Of a stretch of 64,000 bases of DNA, positions 52,520-62,700 are shown one piece after another. Source of the stretch: Haliotis asinina (Eukaryota > Mollusca > Gastropoda > Lepetellida > Haliotidae); assembly GCF_037392515.1 (NCBI RefSeq), contig NC_090291.1, positions 1,762,501 through 1,826,500 on the forward strand, read 5' to 3'. The notes beneath the pieces are model-generated. The model did no database searches and had not been told where the DNA came from. It was given only the letters and a program-made list of their open reading frames with translations. Both the position numbers and the translations under genes were made by a program. The first letter of the stretch is position 1; the number at the start of each line of letters is the position of its first letter.

Positions 52520-53487
52520 AACCACCCACTTTCTGCCACTCAATGGATCTATTTCGACCTTGTGAAAGTTAAACACCTTTTGTTTAGGTAATGCCGATTA
52601 CCTGGTGTTGCTAAGCAACACAACGGGCTATAGGCACACCGCGGTTCTGTTTAATACCACTAATTAGAGCTAACAAATCTGCTAATTAGATGTAAAAAGT
52701 GTGTTGGGTGTCAAGTGAGAAAACAGGTGAATGTGTCGGATAACAAAATGAACTACAATCAACACTAACGAGTCATAACAAGTAATTAAATCTTTGTTAT
52801 GGCACCTTTCCTTGCCATCGGAATACTTCATTCTCGCTCGGCAGCAACGGCAGCAGTTCATGCTGAACTTGCTTCATCGTCAAAATGTCACCATAATGGA
52901 GTTAACGCTTTTTCTGAAAGTCTGACCCTATTTATCGTGTTTTCCAACAACGCAAACACGATCTATCCGTTCCCATATACTGCTGCATTTCCTGCGTGCA
53001 CAAAATCGTATGAAGCGTCTGTAAAAGCACATGTCGGAGATTACCGAAGTTTCCCGAATGAGAAATTACCTTGGATTCAAGATGGCGGAATAATGTTGTT
53101 TATATGTCGTGGACAAAATATTACCCTGTCTAACCGGTAACATGTTCGATATCTGACATCGGCACTTAAGTAAGTCTGTCTATTTTTCTATTAAGCGTAG
53201 GATTAGTTATCAATGGTCAATGGACAAGTATTTGAATCTACATGTGTTCCTTAGTCCATGTCACTGACACTGTTTTTACGGTCCTCTGCTTCAGTGCTTG
53301 TGTTTCTACACTGTCAATTTCATTTTAATTAGTTTCATCATTTCAAGCCATGGTAAACTTTATTGTATTGTTACGCTGTTTGAGATAGTATTTGTGCCTC
53401 ATAATTTCGTTTCGCCGTATTGCTATCTTCATTTTGCCACAGCTGCTTGGATCGGTTGACCAGTATGACATTCTTGTAGATCTGTAC
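51946..53487. other. No gene seen; GAT microsatellite
   Basis: (GAT)n at 52,479-52,518, about 13 triplets. An ORF at 52,799-53,140 has no recognisable features. Otherwise unique-looking AT-rich DNA. Confidence 0.6.
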
Positions 53488-54725
53488 AGTCCATTTGCGT
53501 CATGTCTCCCCAGTGAACTGCACTATAATAAACTCATAATCATAAATGACTCAAACTAAGGCCAAAATAAATAGGTAAAACACACCAACTCTGCAGGATT
53601 TTGTTATGATTTTTGTCAACAAAATATGAAAGTTGTTTAACAAACCATCATTATTTTCTTTTCATACTCCAAGATTTGTGACAAAGGTGTAGCAACAGCT
53701 CAGGTAACAGCCAGGTAAGCGACAGGCACGAGCAATGTTGATTTTATTGGAAGGGGATGATTTCAGTGGACAGGTATTCACACTGTGCTTCCGAATCGGA
53801 TATGGGGTCACTGCTGTCAGAGTGCACTCATATGATAACAGGACTGATAGTCGCCTCTTGTAAACCCCTTTAAATCCAGAGCTCATGCTCTGCATCATTT
53901 TCAACTTTCTCAAATGATTTTTTCCTTATGTCTTTTGAAATATTAGGCATGGATTCGTAGATTACATTTTGAATGTCTGTCATTTTAAACATTTTGTTAT
54001 CCCGGGCAATGTCATAAGACGTAAGACGTCATGACCTTGTGATTCCAGATAATGGTCAATTTTATACACAGGTGCTCTTTTACTGATTTTAGTGATTTCA
54101 TGAAGTTTTGGTTTTCTTGTGTTTCATGGGAATGGTACAGTATGGTTTTCTAACCATGTTTTCATGTCTGACTTCCTTGAATTTGAAATTGGGGCTTTCG
54201 TATGAGGATCCTGGACACTATGATATGGAGCATGATTTAGATATGCCCCTCCCCTCCTTGGCACTGATGTTTGAAGATGAAGTTTGTCGTTGTTTTAATA
54301 ATGTTTTCAATTGCTGCTGTGGAACCCCAACAGCACAAGTTGTACGTTTAAGAAATTTATTAAGTGCTTAAAATAGTCTGCCCCAGACTTGAAGAAGTTA
54401 TAGACCTTGTAACGTAAAGCTTTAACATCAGCAGTAAACTTCAGTGTGTGAGATGAATCAATCGCTCAGTCAATGGAATAAACTGTCACGTGACAAATTT
54501 GCCCGTGCATCTCGCTTGCCTGGCTGTTACCTGAGCTGTTGCTACACCCTTGTCTCATATTTTGTTGTATCAAATAAAATTAATGATGGTTTGTCAAACA
54601 ACTTTTATATTTTGTTGACAAAACTTATAACAAAATTTTGTAGAGTTGGTGTGTTTTTCGTATTTACTTTGGCGTTAGTTTGAGTCATTTATGATTACTT
54701 GCTTTTGAGTTAGACACAAATGGAC
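53488..54725. mobile_element. Inverted-repeat element, about 1.2 kb
   Basis: About 240-bp arms, left 53,488-53,735 and right 54,487-54,725, are inverted copies (shared cacaccaactct, aaaccatcatta, gtagcaacagctcaggtaac). The 750-bp spacer has a plus-strand ORF (54,108-54,371) with a Cys-rich end but no known domain. Likely a foldback or MITE-class element. Confidence 0.7.
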
Positions 54726-55840
54726 TTTACTGTGGGTTGTATTGAACAGAATAATGATAGCCACGCTTTATGTGCCAAACTGTTTTGTGGAACATGTATT
54801 AATTAGTTTCTGCAGAGTTTAGTTCCGTCTTTATTTGATAGTTCATAGAGTAGAATCCTCTAGTGTTTTCCAGACAAAACTCACTCTCTCAAGACTAAAA
54901 TTTGGTCAAAGACTGTAATCGTGATATTAAAAAAATGCTAGTACTTTATTTGATAACTTTTGACGGTTTATGATAAGGTGTACATGTCAATATTGATAAC
55001 ATCTTCCCCTTCAATATTTGTCATTATGAACTCTTTAACTATCCAGGATCAAACACTGTCGAATACATCACCACAACTTTACCTGAGGACGTTCACTGTC
55101 GTAGATCACATGTTACTGAGTCAAGTAACCAGTTTGCAAGGACCCCTGGGACATGAACCCACAACCTTCGGATTGTTAGCCCGACAGCTAACCGACTGAG
55201 CTATATCACACTGTTGCACAATGTGTAAATTTAGCAAGTTATTCCTGTGGTGTCATGCAAACAAACGTAAAGAGTCAAATAGGTTACCTACAATTTCGAA
55301 GGTTACGGGTAGACATGCTGTCTTGTAGTTTTAATCAACAGATGGTTGCCTAATGGCCCCATGCCGTTTGGCACCCTAGTCCTATTCTGTTATCTACAAG
55401 ATAGCATGTGGTGTGGAATGAGCCGATATGGCTTGAACTAAAAGCAGTTGACGATATAGGGCGTCAGATGTTGATTTCACGGTGCTTGTATGAATGACTG
55501 TATAAAAATCATTGACAGAAAAGTGTTGTAGGGAACACAGTGATGATAATGTGGATCCTGCTAAGGAATGAAAGAGACATGAGCATGTCTAGTGACTTTG
55601 AATCATTACTGAATCTATGTAGCGTGTGATTCTTATGAAAGAGGCTTGAGTGCAGGTTCAAGGTCGATTTCCATTAGCCCAAAATTTCCACATTAAACGT
55701 TTCTTTGGGTATTTATCTTTTGACATTTTTGGTCTCCCGTTTTTGTGTGATAAAAACATTAAAAATGCAAAAGAAATAACATCAAATGGTACTCATGCAT
55801 TACACAGGACATTTACCTACTATACTGGATTAGGCCCCTA
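54726..55840. other. No gene seen; one tRNA-like SINE head
   Basis: At about 55,139-55,206, minus strand, tatagctcagtcggttag (A-box region), an anticodon-like arm TCGGG-CTAACAA-TCCGA and a B-box-like ggttcatgtcc resemble the head of a tRNA-derived SINE. The body is not recognised. Confidence 0.5.
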
Positions 55841-55908
55841 ACCCTAAACCTAAACCCTAAACCTAAACTCTAACCCTCACCCTAACCCTAACCCTAACCC
55901 TAACCCCT
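55841..55908. repeat. Interstitial telomeric repeat tract
   Basis: About ten units of ccctaa with variants (cctaaa, ctaacc), most regular at 55,880-55,905. This is the animal telomere motif (TTAGGG) in internal position, with ordinary sequence on both sides. Confidence 0.9.
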
Positions 55909-56212
55909 TGAGATAATTTTAATAAATAGAATACATTGATCAAACCAGCACGAAATTGGCTGACTTGCCCAGTGTAATGCAATCTTACCACTTCAAAAAT
56001 TAAATATTAATAAACTCCATTTATGACCCGTTTTTAAAGTTAGTGGTGCTGTATTCTAAAGGTAGGCCACTATTCATGTGATTCCAGTGGTGTACCAAGA
56101 CTTGCCACAAGAATCCATGCCCCAGTTAGGATCAGCTGGTTGCAATGTGTAACCTTGGTAGGTGGTATTTGCTTGACTGGGAATCACCCTAGCTTTCTGG
56201 GATGTTAGTCAT

Positions 56213-56396
56213 TATATATATATCAAGTTATCAACCCTTTGTTTGTTCTAGCTATTTAGTGTATCTGTACTAACATATATATCAAGTTATCAACCCTTTG
56301 TTTGTTCTAGCTATTTAGTGTATCTGTACTAACATATACATCAAGTTATCAACCCTTAGTTTGTTTGTTCTAGCTATTCATTGTATCTGTACTAAA
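56213..56396. repeat. About 61-bp tandem repeat, three copies
   Basis: Unit tatatatcaagttatcaacc followed by ttgtttgttctagctatt and gtatctgtacta; the third copy is diverged. Confidence 0.9.
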
Positions 56397-56504
56397 ATGA
56401 GTTTTCAGTTAAAGCTCTTAAACTTTCACCTTTGGATTATTTTCAGGTGAAATTAGACTTGGTGCCAACAAAAATCCTGACTGTTTACTTGAAGCAGGAT
56501 GGTG

Positions 56505-56665
56505 GGGTAGCCAAGTGGTTAAACCATTTGCCCATCATGCCAAAGACCCAGGTTCGACTCCCCACATGGGTACAATATGTGAAACCCATTTCTGGTGCCA
56601 CCTGCTCTGATATTGCTGGAATGTTGCTAAAACTGGCATAAAACCTTTCTCTCTCACTCTTTATA
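56505..56665 (+). repeat. tRNA-derived SINE, second family
   Basis: Head with A box tagccaagtggttaaa and B box ggttcgactcc; body tacaatatgtgaaacccat; tail attgctggaatgttgctaa then ctctctcactctt. It shares its tail type with the other SINEs and the LINE. Another copy lies at 56,985-57,105. Confidence 0.75.
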
Positions 56666-56741
56666 TACAAGTTTTATGCCTTGACCACTTTCCCTCTCTG
56701 ACTCACTGTAATGCCTTTTATTGCTTCGTCTCACATTTCAG

Positions 56742-59700
56742 GAGGAGCAATGGAGCCAGAATATTACCAGGAGAGCAGCCGTCGGAATGGCTTGTCCCTC
56801 CCGCCGCACCCACTACAAGGCGTGGCCTGGCTGGTGGTTGTGTACTTCCTCATCATCTACTTCACCACCCTCGTCCCCGTCCTTCCCACGGAATGGCAGC
56901 CAGCTGGATATATCGTATCCTTCGGCCTGCACCAAATCCTAATGTTTTTACATCTTTAATGCTAAATGAGACTGGTGTTAGAAGCAGAGCGGTAGCCTAG
57001 TGGTTAAAGTGTTTGCTTGTCATGCCGAAGGCCCAGGTTTGATTCGCTACATGGGTACACTGTGTGAAGCCCATTCCTGGTGTCCCCCGCTGTGATACGA
57101 AATTAAACTTTGTTTGTTGTTTACGCCCCAGATTTTATATGCGTAATACCAGACTATACCAGGGTTATATTTTGTGTACATTATTTACATGAATTCGTAG
57201 CAAGAGGGAAGTATTTGGGTTCATGTGCACTTCTAATTACAAGGTCATTCACCCAGAAACAATATACAGTGACGTGCCATAAGTATTGCAACAAACATGG
57301 CTGACGTCACCGGTGTTGAGCCAAACGGGCTCAACAAAAATATGTCATAGAATAAAAACAGATGCAGTGACTTGCCGAAACTTGTTAATATTTGGTAATA
57401 AAACCCTTCTGGATTATGACACTTCAAATTCTCTTTGGGATCGGCCGGTATAAACTCCGAATGTACACTTGTGGAAGAGTGACCCAGATTTGCTGTACAG
57501 CAGCTATTAAGTCATCACGGGAGTTGATGTTTTCACAGCGTTTCTGAAGTTTAATTTTTACACATCTCCACACATTTTCTATTATATTAATGTCCGGGGA
57601 TTGTGCAGGCCAGTCCATTCCTGGGATGTTATTATTAGTTTTCCAGGAAGTGGTCTTCCGAGATCGGTGTACAGGCGCATTCTCATCTTGAAATATCCAG
57701 GGGCCATCTCCGAATTCTTTAGCCATAACAGGCCACATATCGGTATCCAGTACATCAATATACTTGCCAGAGTTGATATTTCCTTCGACTGGAGTCAGTA
57801 CGCCAACACCATTGTAACTAATACATCCCCAAAACATTACACTCGCCGTGACAGAACATTTCAAGACGTTTAGACATTCCGGTCGCCACATTTCGTCGGC
57901 CTTTCTCCAGACAGAAATAATTTTACTTTTTCCCCAAACAACTTGTGTTTCATCAGTGAACAACACTTTCTTCCACCTATCAAGTCTCCACATCAATTTA
58001 CCCCTACACCATCTGACACGCTTGTGACGGTTGACCTGTGAAATGGTGATACCCTTTCTTATCTTTCTTAATGCTAACATGATGTAAATGTCGCTGAATT
58101 GTCCTGCTAGAAACTTGATTGTAATGTTGAGAATTAAATTGTTCAGTTATATCTGTCAGGGAACGTCTCCTATTCTGACGAACAACGCGATAGAGTCTCC
58201 TGTCACCCCTCAAACCAATCATACGCAGCCGACCATTTCGAGGCCTGTTTTCTAAGCTTTCAACGTTGCCAAACTTTTTCAAAATTCGTCCAATAGTAGA
58301 CCTGTGAACAGCTAGCAATTCTGCAATCTTACTATTTTTCAAACCTTTCTGATGTAATTCAATTATCAATTCTTTTTGCCCTCCAGTCAATTCCTTCGCA
58401 CTGCGAGCCATGTCGTCTGCTTGGCACGTGAAGGACGTAAACACAAACTGACGTCATAAATGGTGTCATACAAAGAAGCAGCCTCTCAAATATGATCACT
58501 TCAAATTTTACAAGAAAACATTCAGTGGTTTTCCAAACTGAGGCTTTTGTTTGCGGTAAATATTTCCGTGGTTTTTGCAGCTAATGTGTTTGTTGCACGT
58601 CACTGGATACCTTCATTTTCTAAGGAGTTATATCCCCTTGGAAATGTACATCTGATATCTACTAGTAGGTGGAGACACTTGTCTAGAAGTATCCCCAAAA
58701 GTTAGTATGCAGCATGGGAATCTCAGTTTATGCTAATTCCAAGGAGTTTATTTAATCTGCAAGAAGAAACTTAATTTGATTGTAGTGGTCATAGCCAGAT
58801 ATTTGGTGTGTTGCACCAAACCATTGCACATGGGAGGAAGATGGATGGATGCACATGACGTAATATCCTGAATAGGTTGACTGCTGTATTTGACACCCAA
58901 CAAACAACATGATCAATTTCTAAGTGTTTTAGTATTTACGTGTATGTAAACAGTGTATGAAATAGCCACTGGCCAGCTAGCCCGTGGCTAGTAGAAATCC
59001 AGTCAGGCCAGTAAAATTGACAGGCTGGCGAATTTTCATGGAGTAGTTGGGTATATATAACACTCTCTCCAACTTATGACACATTTTTAAACCATGCAAG
59101 ATTATGGCTTGCTAAAAATGTTTATCATATTATCAGGTTAATGATGAAACCCATGTCTACATTTAAATTACAGACAAGTGAATTATGTTGTGGGCAAGTA
59201 AATTTCAGGCATAACAAGCCCAAACTGGCTAGCAAAATTTGGAAACCATTTGGCACTCTTTATGTCAACTCTGGGAACTTATCCACAAAGCACTCGTAGC
59301 ACTACGTCATTCACAAGCCAGTTATGTCGTACAGCATTAAGATAGGTCAAAATGTTACAAACACTTTGTGGATGGGCACAGTATTGCGCATTACCCTCTC
59401 ACCTTGTTCCTTGACGACCTCAGATCAATGGTCTGGCATGTCTTGTGCATGTCTTCACACACTTCGTTGCCACCCTCATCAACCCAGCAGACGAAGCTGT
59501 CCTCAGAGCAAATTTCAAAGACAAGATGCCAAAATTTGACCGAAAGAAGCGGAGACATGTTATTGAGAACCAACACTGTTATTTGTGCCGTGTGAATGTG
59601 TAAGTGATGTGGTTGTCATGTCCAGAGTGGAAGTATCTGTGAAACTTGTTTAAAGAGACCATATATGACTACATATTGCAATGAAATAGAAAATATGTAT

Positions 59701-62700
59701 TTCAGGATGTGATTTGCTCTTAGATATCAATGTTTGATTGGATACTTCATGGTATATTCATACTTGTGTTAAACGTTTTACTTTGGTTTGGTGAACCACA
59801 TGATTAAGTTACTTTAAAGTTTACGGAACTTGATAAGTAATATCCTTTACTACTGAACACCCACTGTTGATCAGATGGTCAGGTTTGGTGGCATGGTGGA
59901 TAGTGTGTCTCTAAGATCATTGGTCATAACTTCAGCTCAAAGCTCACATTCAACGTAAAACACAACTTTGCAGATTCTGATACCTTTCAGTATGCACATA
60001 TCGAAACAAATCATCAAAAATTCCATTTCAACCTATAAAGTTAAAAAAAACTATGTGTTTGTGTTTCAGCCAGATCATGCCTATTCTGTGTAGCTCCCAT
60101 GTATTTGTGTTTCAGTGGGTCCAAGTCCAAACACTGCAGTGCCTGCAACAAGTGTGTGTCAGACTTTGATCACCACTGTAAGTGGCTCAACAACTGTGTT
60201 GGAGGCAGGAACTACAGGTCAGTTTCATGGACAGTGAGAGAATGTTGTGTTATGCCACAGTCAGCAATATTCCTGCAATGTCGTGGTGGTGGTACATCAG
60301 CCAGCCAGCTGACTGGTGACTGAGAGAGAGCATGCTCCCTGACAGAGGCTGTAAAGCAGCTGGTACCCAGAACCCATGTCATGACACCTGTGAAGATCCA
60401 TCCGGGTTAGGAGCCCATGCTTCAGTAGCCCATGCTTGTCGTAAGAGGAGAATAATGGGATCACATGGCCAGACTCGCAGACTTGACACACAACATAGTG
60501 TCCCAGTTAAGTTGATCAAATCTCATGCTGATGATCACTGTATTGTTTGATCCAGACTCAGTTGTATATAGACAGCTGGAATAATGCTAAATGTGGCGTT
60601 AAACAACCAACCATCAACCCTACCAGCAAACAAATCACTCAGTCTCACAACCTGGAGCCTGTGTCTCAAAGTGAGCATAGTTGTGAAGTGTGTGTCTTGA
60701 AGTAGTATCTGTATGTGAAGTGTGTGTCTTGAAGTAGTATCTGTATGTGAAGTGTGTGTCTTGAAGTAGTATCTGTATGTGAAGTGTGTGTCTTGAAGTA
60801 GTATCTATATGTGAAGTGTGTGTCTTGAAGTAGTATCTATATGTGAAGTGTGTGTCTTGAAGTAGTATCTATATGTGAAGTGTGTGTCTTGAAATAGTAT
60901 CTATATGTGAAGTATGTGTCTTGAAGTAGTATCTATATGTGAAGTGTGTCTTGAAATAGTATCTATATGTGAAGTGTGTGTCTTGAAGTAGTATCTATAT
61001 GTGAAGTGTGTGTCTTGAAGTAGTATCTATATGTGAAGTGTGTCTTGAAATAGTATCTATATGTGAAGTGTGTGTCATGAAGTAGTATCTGTATGTGAAG
61101 TGTGTGTCTTGAAGTAGTATCTATATGTGAAGTGTGTGTCTTGAAGTAGTATCTATATGTGAAGTATGTGTCTTGAAGTAGTATCTATATGTGAAGTGTG
61201 TGTCTTGAAGTAGTATCTATATGTGAAGTGTGTGTCTTGAAGTAGTATCTATATGTGAAGTGTGTCTTGAAATAGTATCTATATGTGAAGTGTGTGTCAT
61301 GAAGTAGTATCTGTATGTGAAGTGTGTCTCTTGAAGTAGTATCTGTATGTGAAGTGTGTGTCATGAAATATCTGCATGTGAAGTAGGTGTCTTGAAGTAA
61401 TATCTGTATGTGAAGTAGGTGTCATGAAGTAGTATCAGTTTGTGAACAAGGCATCATAAAGAACTTGTGGAGTGTGAAACAGCTGTCTTGAAGTAGTATC
61501 CTACTAAACTGAAGTAGTTGCCATGTAGTTTTACTGTGTGAAGTAGTCATCAAGAAGTATTGTTTCATGTACAGATGGTTCCTAGCGACGTTGGTCAGTG
61601 GGGGAGTGGGATGTCTGCTGATTCTGTGTGTGTGTCTGGTACAGTTCATCGGATTCTTCACAGACGAAAAAGATGGACGTCTCCTGCAGCCGTATAGAGG
61701 TACACAGTGACGTTCTATTACTGAACATTTTGAAGATGTTGATATTTGTTTTGGGTAAATGACCTGTGAAGATCAGGGCTAGAATGGATCTTCAGTAACT
61801 CACTGTATTGCCTGGTCCAGTCTTGATTATTTACACACCAGTGTAAAATAGCTAGAATATTGCTGGCTTCTGCATAAAACTGAAGTCACTGACTCACTAA
61901 CGTCTTGCTAAATGCATGTTTACCTCATTGAATCAATAGTAAAACTTTGTGTTTTCTTTAGCTACACTTTAATCATATGTCTAAATAGCACCATTTCCTT
62001 CTTTTTTGCCTTGAATGTAATGAAAGAGGTTCCATATTGAAGATTGAAATGTCATTATTCTCAGTGCTTCAGCTTAATGGACATTCTGGAGTCCACTGTT
62101 AATTCCATTCTAATTTCCTTTTGAAGATCCAAATTCAAATTCGAACTGCACAGATCGATGCTCATGTTGTTGATCACTGGATTGTCTGGTCCAGACTAGA
62201 TTATTTACAGACCACCGCCATATAGGTGGAATATTGCTGAGTGCGGCGTAAAACTAAACTCACTCACTCACTCTTGGGAAAAACAAATGATAATTCTCTT
62301 TATTTTATTTCCAGGCAACCATTCAACAGCAGGTATGTCATTGTTCACTTTGAAACATTACCAGAGAGGTATTGTGTTGTTATTGGAAACAGTAATACTC
62401 ACGTGACATTTTGCAGTGCATGAACGTTTTTTTAAGAGTCATTTTAGTAGCAGTAAAAATGTTGGAAAACCAAGTTCTATGGCTAGTCAACTTTATCACA
62501 GTGAGTGCGACATTTCAATGTAGTACATCACTTGCTTGATAACATTGCTAGTACATGTACTTCACCGAAACATCGCACTCATTGAAATGCAGAAGTTGAA
62601 TGTCCATAGCGCTTGGTTTTCCTTCAGTGAGTGAAAAGTTTGTATCATAATGATAGGAATGAAAGGATTTAATAAATATGTTGTGATTTGTGTAATGCCT

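Noticed and set aside
52799..53140. 113-codon ORF with an upstream ATG
   Set aside because: No domain, no splice context and no homologue recognised; composition resembles the surrounding DNA.
55841..55908. Chromosome end
   Set aside because: The telomere-like tract is short, degenerate and flanked by ordinary sequence and a gene.
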